NCBI GenBank assembly: GCA_002633005.1
Contig: NMRA01000402.1
Coordinates: 87,663-151,662 of the forward strand
Source: Phoronis australis
Lineage: Eukaryota > Phoronida > Phoronidae
Length of the DNA: 64,000 nt
Reading direction: 5' to 3'
Shown here: positions 56,301-64,000 of the stretch, in pieces
How positions within the stretch are numbered: the stretch's first letter is position 1
Layout: the number at the start of each line of letters is the position of its first letter
Translations under genes and position numbers: made by a program
The notes under the pieces: generated by a model
The model's input: only the letters and a program-made list of their open reading frames with translations
Databases searched by the model: none
Told to the model about the DNA's origin: nothing

Positions 56301-59300
56301 TGATTTGACTCAAGTTTTCTCTCAGGACTACGTTAAATCATTTCTTGTTGTGACTGGTCATTTCTGATGAGGAATCAAGCACTGTCTTGGGGTACTTGAA
56401 GTCTGCGATAGTCTTAGATTGGGTTACTTGATTTCTTAAAGGTTTGTAAACTTAAATGCCCGGTTGTCAGGTTCAAAATTTACATTCAGTTTATAAACTT
56501 ATCTGAAAAAGATTTATTAATGCTGAGTTTTTAGCTTAATAAGTGAATTAGTGTTACAGCATTTTCCTTATGGAAGACTACTAAATTTAGGCCGTATGAC
56601 TGTACAGTACCTTTCAAAATTACAACGTAGAAAATAAATCTGAAACTAAATAAGGCGATCCAGATCCTCCCAAGGATACTATTGTTTCATGAAATGTAGA
56701 ATATAAATAGGTATTAAAATAAAACAACAAGTAACCCAATGTAAGACTTCGCAGATTTCAAGTACCCCAAGACAGTGCTTGATTCCTTCTAGATAAAATA
56801 ATACATAAAAAACATTTCTGATACTATAGGTAATCAGTTCAGTTCCAAAAATCATAGTGTTCAAGATATTTCTGTACAAATAATAGAAAAACTCCAAAAC
56901 CCAAGTACCCCTCACAGACTCAAGAACAATATTGGATAGACAAGCTCAATACACTAGAACCTCATGGATTAAACATAAAAACTTATCAAATTATATCATT
57001 GAATTTTTTCCGCAAAAATGTATCATATTCATTACGCCACATCTTAAATGTCAATTGTCATATAGTGTTTGTTTTTACTTTATTTCTGTTTCTGTTTCTG
57101 TTGACGAAGGACATTATTATATCCGAAAATTTCAGTTGATCCATTCTTGTTGTTTTATTTACCTATTTATATTCAAATTTACAGACGTGTTTGCAGTAAC
57201 ACTCCCTTTATTGATGAAATCTAAAGATAAGAAATATTTTCCAGGCAGGTTTTCATTGTTAGTTTGTAAAACGTCGTAGTGCCTGAACTCTAATTGCCAT
57301 GTAATTACGAGAGATTTTTTTATTTGTGGAAACTAAGGCTTAGTCTTTGAGATTACGTTTGACTCATGACTCATTGGGTAAGTTCTGGTGTAGTAGGACA
57401 CGACTAAAGTGGTTTAAATCGAAACTTATTCGTTGGCAGAAAGTGTTTGTAACAGCTTTAAACATTCTTGGTAGGTGATTGTTTGATCGACTCTTTCTCA
57501 ACCAAAGTGGTGTTCACGAGAAGTTTTATTTTGAGAATTTGGGTGGATATTTTTGTTTGTGACCATTCATGTACAGAACTTATACTTTGACATCCTCTTT
57601 GCAGGAAATACGACAAAATCGCCCCATGCATCAAATTGCTGTATCGTTTTCTGTCGATGCCGAGTTTGATGAAGAAGCTCTTGCCCTGGCTCATCAAAGC
57701 ATTTGTATGTAGCCTACCTCACTTGGCATAAATTATACTTAATTTAATGAGATTACTTGACTTGTGCATCTATTATTTTGTGCTCTAGTTCATTGTTGTT
57801 TAAGCGGGTGCATATTTAGTCCAAGTTACCACCTGATGAACCCTAAATCAGGGCTTGGAATTTTCCGCGGAAACGCGGATTACAGCTTTTTTCAAATGTT
57901 CTGTCCACGCATTTTATTATATTTCCGCGTAAAAAAAAACGGATTTGATGTAAAATTTCCGCGGCAAATTCCTTTCTTACCGAGGCTTTGCCGACGACGT
58001 TCACCTCGAAAAGCGGAAGTTGCTCTTTATGTTTCGGAGGAACGTGAATTGTCAACATTGCCGGGACATCTGGGATAGCGTGGTGGGATTTTCAATGGCG
58101 TCTCATGTGATTGTAAACCGCGGTGACAAATACTACAGCTCTGCAGCCAAAAATGTTTGGGGGTGGGAGTGGAGGAGTGGATGAACGAGATAAAAAGACG
58201 CAGACGCATGCCACTGATGGTGGTAACGTTTTTTTTCTTTTAGTCCTACCGATTTTTGTCGGCGAAAGGTTCACATCGGCTATTTCAAGGCTGGGTAGCG
58301 CGCATGTTTTGGGCCGTAAAAGTTTCCGCGTTTTTTGTCATTGGTCATTCCAAGCCCTGCTAATTCTATGCTACAAATTCGAGTAAAAACTTGAAATTTT
58401 GAGTAGCATTTCGAAATTTCGAATTCAGACTTGGACTTCAAGCTTTATTGCTGGAGTTAGCGAGTGCAAACTGTTATACAGTCATCCATAGTAATGAGTG
58501 CAGAACGATAGACAGTTATCTTGAGCTTGTGTTGCCAGTAGAACAGAGAAAGTCAAAAATAGTTTTGAATTAGGTTAGACCTCGTGCCCAGGGGTCATTA
58601 TCTGGCCTCACTGTCATGCTTTAATGCTGTGGAGAGAAGTTTAGAGTGAGTCCGTTGTTTAGTTAATGCCCTTTTCTGGTCAACAGAGCCTTTAGGTTCA
58701 TGAGCGCTCCCTGGCTGTTGTTTTTCTCAATATTTAAGGCTGTTGAATTTCACGGTATTGTTGTAACTTCTTCGAGACCATCCTGCCATCGAATTGCTAC
58801 AGTGTGCTGTAAAGTAATCAAGTGATACGTGCAATGAGACCTGGCGTAAAATGTTATCTTTGTGTGAAACAATGACTTAGAACTACCCACAACTGTCATT
58901 CTTTTTTCAGGATTCTACCAGCGCAAATGTTCTTAAGGGTCTGTGTGGATTTCAGTAAGACTTTTTAAGATTTTTAGTAATCATCAATTCTTGAAAGTAC
59001 AGTGTACCATTTGGAAACTATTGATCAGGAGCACTGCTCTGTACTGGTTTTGCATAGATGAGAAGAGCACTTTGTGTACTGGTGATGGCACCAATAGAAA
59101 TGTGTCTTGTCTCAATTTTTATGCAACATGGTCTGTTTTGTGCTGGTTAGTCATTAGGGTGTTATGTTGACCCTAACTTGTTGGATTTGATAGCAAAGGA
59201 TCAGGTTGTCCACTTGACTGGTGTAGCCAGTATCTTACACTCTTGATTAACTCCATCATCATATCAAAGTTGGAGGGCCAGCTCTCTTTTGCCCGATAAT

Positions 59301-61304
59301 TGCTGTAATCTCTGATAAGATATTACAGTACCTAGCCTGACTGTATTGTACTGTAGAAATAAAAGACAAGTTATAAACAGTTTGAACATTAACCAATAAC
59401 AATTCTAAATTCCTCGTCAAATGCTGATTATGTTTACTTTTTCAATCACCAAAATTTCCCAATTACAACCCAAATTAAGACAATTTGTCCCAACCTATTA
59501 CAGTTTCATTAACTCTTTGAAGCATGGTAGATAATTGGCCTGCATGTTGCCATACCAGACAAAACCCAACAGATCAAAAATCAGATAGATTCTGTTAACC
59601 AACCTTATGGTTTTATAGCAGTGACCTGCAGACTGGGCCAAAAAGTATTTTCTACAGGAACTTTTGCCATGGAGGCATAGTCTTTATAAAGGACTTGATT
59701 TCCCCAGACGGTAACATTTTGAACTATAATATTGTGGATGTTTTAGGTAAAACAAACTTTATGGAGTATAATAGTCTAATTTCAGTGATATTTAAGTACC
59801 AAGTAACAATAATGTGCTATTGATAGAGTTGTTAGTTTTGGTGCCTATTGTCCTGTTATGCCAACGATTTTAATGAAACTGAAAAGTGGTGGGAGATGAT
59901 GTCAACATATTTGTACACAATTAAATTATAGTTCCGAAGTCTCAAAAGCGGAGTCAAAATGGGCCAAAGAACTGAACGTAAATACAAATAATTTTTCATG
60001 GGAAGATATTTATTCCCTTCTATATAACACAAGAGACCCAAGAATTAGGTGGCTTCAGTTCAGACTCTTTATGAGAATTTTGACTACTAACTCATTTTTA
60101 AAAATAATTCAAGTTACGGATGAGGACTCTTGTTAATATTGTGGACAATCGAAAGAGACTTTGAAATAATTATTTTGGGAATGTAAAACAGTAAATTCAT
60201 TTTTTTACAAATTAAAGTTAATAACGAAATTTTAAACAATGCAAATCCCCTTTGTGTCGGTACTCTTTCCTGTAACAATTTTGTTTTTGGCTTTTTCGAT
60301 AAAAAGGAAAATTTTAAAAACATTGTTTCATTATTGGGTGAACAGATTTTTTATACCCAAAAGTAAAGAATACTTCTAAGTAGGTTTTTTAACTTCATCA
60401 AACAATATTCCATGAATGAAAAAAGATGGCGTAACTTTGAAACTGTTTTTCATAGCAGTCGGGAGGATTAGTTGTGGGGTATGCGCGCGCGCGTGCGTGC
60501 GTGTGTGTGTGCGTGTGTGTGTCGGTGGTGGTGTTGTCTTATTGTGTTAAATTGTAAATGTTCTCATTGCATAAAAACTCAACAGTTAACAAATGAGCCA
60601 GATGTTATCTGATGCTCAGAACGTGAATAGTCTGATAAGTCATTGAACCACAGAAGGTCCTAATGAATTTTTAGTGCCTTTGTCTAATTACCCCCTTGCA
60701 TAGCTTTGTATTCAGGATTCCAATCACTTTCATTTTCTGTGTTTTTTAGATCCATAAGTGAAATGTTTGAGTCGACTATTGAACTTGAGGTATGGATTGT
60801 CACTTAAATTTTATACTCGTGGCATGTGACTTACGCAGTATGCAGTTACACTTGTCTAGTTGCTTGCAGAATTTTACTTAGCTAGAGCCGCCCTGGATGT
60901 TTTAGATGCTGAGTGATGTGTTAAAAGACATTTTGTACATGAAGAAAACAACAAATTTGATTTGACTCAAAATGATAATTACCAAAACTACCCCGGTGCC
61001 AACATGGTTGCTGTGTGTGATTTAAATTGTGTAAAGCACCGATGAATGGCAATACAGCAATGTCATGGTTGCTATAATCTAACGCTCTTATACGCGTGGG
61101 CCTAGTTTGGAAGGTGTATTGTTTTGTTGAGGCTATTGGACTGATTTTTATCTTGGGTTTCGTAACTGGAAATTTGCATATTATCATTTTTTCAGAAATG
61201 GCGAGAAACCAACATCCATGACTGGAACTTGCATGGGCTGGATGCTGTCATTTGTCCTGGCTCAGGGCCAGCTCTACCAATTGGCTACCCTGAAAGAGCA
61301 TCAC
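44079..61304 (+). CDS. FAAH: Fatty-acid amide hydrolase (FAAH-type), 14 exons, 3' end outside window
   Basis: This is an amidase-signature serine hydrolase that hydrolyses fatty-acid amides such as anandamide and oleamide to the free acid, acting at ER membranes. Fourteen exons join in phase to 502 complete codons. A single N-terminal membrane helix (about residues 21-42, LVAGLAGGVAAFTCCYTAYK) precedes a basic segment, as in FAAH1. The Ser-Ser-Lys triad is complete: Lys155 in GVPVSVKD, Ser230 in SPGGSTGGE and Ser254 in GSDIGGSCRIP, with spacings (75 and 24) identical to human K142/S217/S241. Downstream motifs GPLARDVDSL and MFKLDPDVVPLPFRDE match FAAH. About 75-80 C-terminal residues, including the last strands of the fold, are missing because the window ends in an intron. 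FAAH1 fits better than FAAH2 on the SFACDNPIYGQT stretch. There is no frameshift in the read part. Confidence 0.94.
44893..45006 (+). CDS. FAAH: FAAH coding exon 2 (residues 76-113)
   Basis: Encodes DILQRVEQITSLSLVEL to PAECLLAYQAK. Acceptor ctttttacag, donor gtaaca. It aligns with LPLPQLVQKLHSRELAPEAV in human FAAH. Confidence 0.93.
46061..46117 (+). CDS. FAAH: FAAH coding exon 3 (residues 114-132)
   Basis: Encodes AIREDAKYNFVTEYIQEAT. Acceptor ctcgttcag, donor gtaagt. It matches the NKGTNCVTSYLADCE segment. A short exon found by phase and similarity. Confidence 0.92.
46704..47082. mobile_element. MITE-like element in FAAH intron 3
   Basis: The left end is tgccttccacacacagac followed by ctagaacaag. 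The right end reads, inverted, gtccacacacagcc and gtagaacaac. Internal inverted pieces contain cctagaacaagtt/aacttgttctaggg. About 380 bp, non-coding, with imperfect terminal repeats. Confidence 0.65.
47177..47263 (+). CDS. FAAH: FAAH coding exon 4 (residues 133-161), catalytic Lys
   Basis: Encodes DEAQQLDPNQSKGLLYGV to PVSVKDMFFVK. It carries the general base Lys155 of the Ser-cisSer-Lys triad in GVPVSVKD. Acceptor tttatcag, donor gtttgg. Confidence 0.96.
48089..48222 (+). CDS. FAAH: FAAH coding exon 5 (residues 162-206)
   Basis: Encodes GYESCCGMSKYIGVL to KTNVPQTMY and ends AG|gtagta in phase 2. The QGAIPFMKTNVPQTM motif aligns with QGAVPFVHTNVPQSM. Confidence 0.95.
49481..49687 (+). CDS. 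FAAH: FAAH coding exon 6 (residues 206-275), amidase signature
   Basis: Encodes SFACDNPIYGQTKNP, then SPGGSTGGEAAALAA and GFGSDIGGSCRIPACYCGV to NRI. It holds Ser230 (cisSer) and the nucleophile Ser254 within the Gly/Ser-rich amidase signature. Acceptor ttttgttag, donor AG|gtaaaa. Strongest single identifier of the gene. Confidence 0.98.
50181..50221 (+). CDS. FAAH: FAAH coding exon 7 (residues 275-289)
   Basis: A 41-nt exon encoding (S)KKGVLPFYAGNTA. Acceptor tcaatttcag, donor A|gtaagt. It aligns with SKSGLKGCVYGQEA, and the phase on both sides confirms it. Confidence 0.9.
51379..51503 (+). CDS. FAAH: FAAH coding exon 8 (residues 289-330)
   Basis: Encodes IKSCLGPLARDVDSLVIGL to DPDVVPLPFRDE. 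Acceptor ttttttccag, donor gtctgt. It matches VGPMARDVESLALCL and MFRLDPTVPPLPFREE of human FAAH. Confidence 0.96.
51722..51973. repeat. Perfect 85-bp inverted repeat next to an N
   Basis: Left arm 51722-51806 and right arm 51889-51973 are exact reverse complements around an 82-bp loop. The right arm stops exactly at the undetermined base 51974. A diverged third copy of part of the unit (gcgcatgtccgtatctcatg) lies at 52111-52169. It may be a foldback element or an assembly artefact. It is in FAAH intron 8. Confidence 0.9.
52520..53470 (+). repeat. Diverged duplicated segment in FAAH intron 8
   Basis: Stretches near 52520-52625 and 53345-53460 share tttagccaga, ttgtgcaccaaaactttat-type words and ccagttta/ccaatata. 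Between them a pair of ccaagaattgtcta repeats occurs (53239, 53277). The whole suggests an old direct duplication. Confidence 0.5.
53546..53671 (+). CDS. FAAH: FAAH coding exon 9 (residues 331-372)
   Basis: Encodes IYDSQKPLKIGYFVDCGLF to KQSLERLGHE. Acceptor tctctacag, donor gtaggg. It aligns with SQPLRVGYYETDNYTMPSPA...KQSLEAAGH. Confidence 0.96.
53720..53776 (+). repeat. Decayed duplicate of the exon 9 / intron 9 junction
   Basis: ccaacagtcactagggagac followed by cggcacggattaactca resembles the exon 9 end and the start of intron 9 (53639-53696), about 80 bp upstream. Here the donor GT is lost, so it is not an exon. Confidence 0.75.
54200..55390 (+). repeat. Modular CTCF-like-motif repeat, FAAH intron 9
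   Basis: Same family as 26190-27790: a tgtctgcctgtctgtctgg tract, then modules about 150 bp apart with cores ACGCCCCCTAATAGCA (54377), TGCCACTTAGTGGTCA (54531), ACGCCTCTTAGTGGTCA (54848) and TAGCACCCCCTAGTGGTA (55003). Decayed cores are near 55151 and 55231. Confidence 0.82.
56113..56210 (+). CDS. FAAH: FAAH coding exon 10 (residues 373-405)
   Basis: Encodes VVLWEPKDFFLATAKFWTSR to AEYVETL. Acceptor tattttcag, donor TT|gtgagc, phase 2. It follows GHE as in the family, although this region is poorly conserved. Confidence 0.9.
56374..56790. repeat. Inverted repeat arms in FAAH intron 10
   Basis: The 56374-56434 arm (agcactgtcttggggtactt ... gggttacttg) recurs inverted at 56732-56790, with a few differences. 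The 300-bp interior is A/T-rich and non-coding. It may be a foldback element. Confidence 0.75.
57605..57704 (+). CDS. FAAH: FAAH coding exon 11 (residues 405-438)
   Basis: Encodes KYDKIAPCIKLLYRFLSM to KKLLPWLIKAF. Acceptor ctttgcag, donor gtatgt. The hydrophobic helix matches the membrane-binding cap region (LPQWLKGLLAFLVKPLLPRL) of FAAH. Confidence 0.93.
57849..58359. mobile_element. hAT-like MITE candidate with CAGGGCTTGGAA ends
   Basis: The left end CAGGGCTTGGAATTTTCCGC and right end (inverted CAGGGCTTGGAATGACC) share a 13-bp terminal repeat, with further inverted gcggaaa words inside. Total length 511 bp. CAGGG ends are common in hAT elements. The flanking 8-mers (ccctaaat/ctaattct) are not a clean duplication, so the class is uncertain. 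Confidence 0.65.
58911..58954 (+). CDS. FAAH: FAAH coding exon 12 (residues 439-453)
   Basis: A 44-nt exon encoding DSTSANVLKGLCGF(Q). Acceptor cttttttcag, donor CA|gtaaga. It is identified by splice sites, phase and position; sequence similarity here is low. Confidence 0.8.
59265..59570 (-). repeat. Dispersed repeat, copy B (inverted)
   Basis: The reverse complement is collinear with 39580-39865 over three separate blocks, including agagagctggccctccaac and ttgtctggtatggcaac. Located in FAAH intron 12. Confidence 0.7.
59930..60450 (+). pseudogene. Decayed LINE ORF2 C-terminal fragment
   Basis: In the frame of 59942 it reads KWAKELNV, then DPRIRWLQFRLFMRILTTNS, DEDSC-stop-YCGQSKET, LFWECKTVNSFF and NFVFGFFDKKENFKNIV. 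These are the hallmarks of the region after the reverse transcriptase domain of non-LTR retrotransposons (R-x-x-Q-F-R-x-L, C-x-x-C and F-W-E-C motifs). Stop codons at 60134 and about 60166 plus a missing 5' part show it is dead. It lies sense in FAAH intron 12. Confidence 0.8.
60480..60535 (+). repeat. GC/GT-rich microsatellite
   Basis: An alternating purine-pyrimidine tract (gcgcgcgcgtgcgtgcg then gtgtgtgtg) follows the LINE fragment. Such tracts can adopt Z-DNA and are length-variable. Confidence 0.92.
60750..60789 (+). CDS. FAAH: FAAH coding exon 13 (residues 453-466)
   Basis: A 40-nt exon encoding SISEMFESTIELE. Acceptor gttttttag, donor gtatgg. It corresponds to the GKLWELQHEIEVYR helix. 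Short, but the phase agrees on both sides. Confidence 0.85.
61196..61304 (+). CDS. FAAH: FAAH coding exon 14 (residues 467-503)
   Basis: Encodes KWRETNIHDWNLHGLDAVI then CPGSGPALPIGYPERAS and ends C|gtatgt in phase 1. It matches QWRALDLDVVLTPMLAPALDL. The last 29 nt and donor recur at 61881-61909 because of the duplicated block. Confidence 0.95.
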
Positions 61305-62457
61305 GTATGTAGGAATAAGAGCCGCATATGAGGGCAATTTTATATTTTCCTCTGTATCTTTGTGGTTCCTTGATGGCTTTTCATGAAATTCGGAAAATAG
61401 GTTTTTGGTACGGAGGCGATGATGCCATATCATTTTCTGATAGATTCAAAATATTTTAAACCACCTTGTGCCCATTTTGTTATTTTTGTGTCTGTTTTCT
61501 GGCGTCCGAGTCTCTATGTGCCATACCGCTCAAATGATCATTACGAAGACTTTCCAGATGTGTTGCTGATAAGAAGGACATGACTGATGTTGACTTTCGG
61601 ACTGGTCTGAATACTGTGGCACCCCCTAGTGACAATTTTGTTTTCTTTTGCGTATACAGTGGCATCTCTACCCTTTAAAGGAACTTGGTGAAATTTGAGA
61701 TATATTCCTTAGGAGCCATTGACAAATGGTAACGAGGTGTTGAATTGGTCAAGATATCACTGTGCACACTTGTGTAGCATTTTTTATGTTCTCTGTATTT
61801 TCGGATTTCAGTAAATGTATTTTCATGAAATTCAGCAAATAGGTTTCTATTAAAGGCGAAGGCAACCTTTTTCCATGTCNACCAATTGGCTACCCTGAAA
61901 GAGCATCACGTATGTAGGAATAAGAGCCGCATATGAGGGCAATTTTATATTTTCCTCTGTATCTTTGTGGTTCCTTGATGGCTTTTCATGAAATTCGGAA
62001 AATAGGTTTTTGGTACGGAGGCGATGATGCCATATCATTTTCTGATAGATTCAAAATATTTTAAACCACCTTGTGCCCATTTTGTTATTTTTGTGTCTGT
62101 TTTCTGGCGTCCGAGTCTCTATGTGCCATACCGCTCAAATGATCATTACGAAGACTTTCCAGATGTGTTGCTGATAAGAAGGACATGACTGATGTTGACT
62201 TTCGGACTGGTCTGAATACTGTGGCACCCCCTAGTGACAATTTTGTTTTTTTTTGCGTCTACAGTGGCATCTCTACCCTTTAAAGGAACTTTGTGAAATT
62301 TGAGATACATTCCTTAGGAGCCATTGACAAATGGTAACGAGGTGTTGAATTGGTCAAGATATCACTGTGCACACTTGCAGCATTTTTTTTTACGTTCTCT
62401 GTATTTTCGGATTTCAGTAAATGTATTTTCATGAAATTCAGCAAATAGGTTTCTATT
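61276..62457 (+). repeat. Near-identical 577-bp direct duplication joined at an N
   Basis: 61276-61853 and 61881-62457 are almost identical (offset 605). They include the end of exon 14 and its donor, with only a few substitutions or indels (for example gcgtatac/gcgtctac). The second copy begins immediately after the N at 61880. It most likely represents two alleles or overlapping contigs placed in tandem. Confidence 0.93.
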
Positions 62458-63300
62458 AAGGAGATGATAATGCTATCACATTCTCACACAGACGTGGTGT
62501 TATCTGCGCCACCTGGTGGCCATTTTTTGATTTTTGCGTCCACTTTCTGGCATCCTCCTCACTATCTCCTATACTACTTAAAGGATCATTATGAGAATTT
62601 GCAGAATGAGTTCCTCAGTGATGAGAAGGCCAAGACTCAAGTTGCCTTTACGACTGGTCCGACTACTATGTGGCCTTCTTGTTTTTTTTTTGCGTCTGCG
62701 GCCAAATCTACTTAACCCATCGAAGGAGCTTTGTGAAAATTTGAAAGGTGTATTCCTATGAAGCCGTCGACTAACTGTAATGAGGGTTGAACTGATCCAA
62801 ATACTACTGTGCCCCACTAATTTGGCAAAAAAAGTTTCTATTAAGGAGATGACAGCTCCTTAACATTTGCTGAGCCTCTCAAAGGACAATTATGAAAATT
62901 GACAGTTGTGTTTCCGGTGGGAAAACCCTGGTTGGTATTGATTTTCGGATGTTTTATACTATTCTGGCACCCCTTTGAGCAATTTTGCTTTTTTTCATCT
63001 CCGGCTATGTCTCCTTAACCTTTTGAAGGATCTTTGTGACATTTGGCAGATGGGCTTAATTCTTTCCACATGTCAACAGATGATGATGAGTTTCGGACCA
63101 ATTGAAATATAGCTGTGCCCCCTAGTGTCAATTGTTTTTATGTTTGCTTCTGTATCTTAGGATTTTCTTGGCTTATTTCCATGAAATTTGTCAATTAGTT
63201 GACCGTATATTACAGGGGTGACATCTTCTCAATTCGGATGGGTTTGACGCATTTTTGGCCATCTATTGGCTGTTTTTATGATACTAAAAACACACATAGA
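61305..63300 (+). repeat. Modular CTCF-like-motif repeat, FAAH intron 14
   Basis: Same family as 26190 and 54200. Cores include GGCACCCCCTAGTGACA (61618 and duplicate 62223), TGCGCCACCTGGTGGCCA (62505, the closest match to the vertebrate CTCF core), and TGTGCCCCCTAGTGTCA (63114), with decayed cores near 61455, 62815, 62966 and 63255. Spacing is about 150 bp. Confidence 0.82.
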
Positions 63301-63790
63301 AGCTCAAAGCACTATGCTCCACGTTGCTCTTCTAAAAACAGAATCTGCTGTTAAAAATTGAGTCTGTTGAGTGAGTGAAAAAAAAAAAGTTTGACTGCAA
63401 CAGAATAAAAGAGATTGTCATGTATTGCACCTGCTGCTCCTTTGTTAAGTAACTGTTCCTGTCTTCCGTCTCTCATACTAAGACTGACTAGGCTTGTGTA
63501 CCGAACCACATATTAAAGATGTATCTGTATGCTCCTAACTATGCTAATGTATAACCGGAACTATCCGCCAATGCTATTTGAACATCATCCACGCTTAACA
63601 AAGTGCTGTCACAACTTGCAAATGTGGAAACAAATTTCTGCAAATAAGTGGCCTTTGCACTAATGACATACCTTGGGGGATCACATAGCCCACATCATGC
63701 AGTGTTATTCCCCAACACCACGTCGCGATACTTACTGGATACTGCTGAGTGATTTATGGTGGATCATTTTCAACACAAAACTCTTCAAAG
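63300..63790. other. FAAH intron, nothing recognised
   Basis: Unique-looking A/T-rich sequence. I see no exon matching the missing FAAH C-terminus (the conserved stretch around the family's SYTMLYNCLDFPAG), so the remaining exons are past the window. Confidence 0.5.
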
Positions 63791-64000
63791 GTCTGCGTAT
63801 TTGGATAAAACTTGGCATGTAGGCATTTATTAGTGAGATGACACTATCCACCCGTTTTCGGATAGAATCAACGTAATTTCCAGCACCTAGTGGCCATTTT
63901 TACTGTTTTTGAGTATGTTTTTAGTCGTCCACCTCTCTATCAACCAAACCGCTCTAAGTATGATTCTGGAAATTTGCATGTATGCTCTTACTATGAAGAG
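63790..64000 (+). repeat. CTCF-like-motif repeat, start of another block
   Basis: aaacttggcatgtaggcatt, tccacccgttttcggataga and CCAGCACCTAGTGGCCA (63880) closely match the 26339-26500 module. The block runs off the window. Confidence 0.8.

Noticed and set aside
61850-62038. Repeated short - strand frame (61-62 codons, seen twice)
   Set aside because: It is present twice only because of the 577-bp duplication, and lies antisense to the modular repeat and FAAH exon 14.
1-64000. CRISPR arrays, operons, prophage or bacterial defence genes
   Set aside because: The spliced genes and eukaryotic tRNAs show nuclear animal DNA. The tandem arrays have no spacer-repeat structure.

Overview
The window is animal nuclear DNA. 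It holds two intron-rich protein genes on the + strand with canonical GT/AG splice signals, Pol III-type tRNA genes, and A+T-rich introns full of satellites, MITE-like inverted repeats and a LINE relic. Intron sizes (roughly 0.4-3.3 kb), the frequent acatgta-type words and the protein similarity suggest a marine invertebrate, perhaps a non-vertebrate deuterostome or a lophotrochozoan. The species cannot be fixed from the sequence alone. There are no prokaryotic features, and most long open frames here are chance frames in introns or repeats.

Layout. (1) 1-12,110 is intergenic. It holds a local family of tRNA-Arg(ACG) units on the - strand: two intact genes (8045-8117, 10083-10155) and two decayed copies (5534-5611, 7533-7605). 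It also has a poly-G tract interrupted by an N, a perfect 22-bp palindrome and degenerate short repeats. (2) 12,159-38,852 is a complete importin-13 gene. I assembled 25 coding exons (2,826 nt, 941 codons plus stop), and every exon phase joins correctly. (3) 38,853-43,580 is intergenic, with several repeat relics. (4) From about 43,584 to beyond the window end is a fatty-acid amide hydrolase (FAAH-type amidase-signature serine hydrolase) gene. It has a probable non-coding first exon and 14 coding exons (502 complete codons). The last part of the protein, roughly 75-80 residues by comparison with the usual length, lies past position 64,000.

The two genes do not form a functional unit. IPO13 is a nuclear transport receptor and FAAH is a membrane-bound hydrolase of fatty-acid amides. 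Their linkage is notable because the human orthologues both lie at 1p33-p34.

Most unusual structures: a 27-copy array of a 53-bp unit made from the exon 20/intron 20 junction of IPO13, so each copy repeats the splice donor; intronic repeats with modules about 150 bp long, most carrying a sequence resembling the CTCF core site; a GC-AG intron in IPO13; a possible uORF whose stop overlaps the FAAH start (ATGA); and two single-N positions next to perfect or near-perfect duplications that look like assembly joins. I found nothing that I can honestly call a new multi-gene system. The CTCF-like repeat and the splice-donor array are the best leads.
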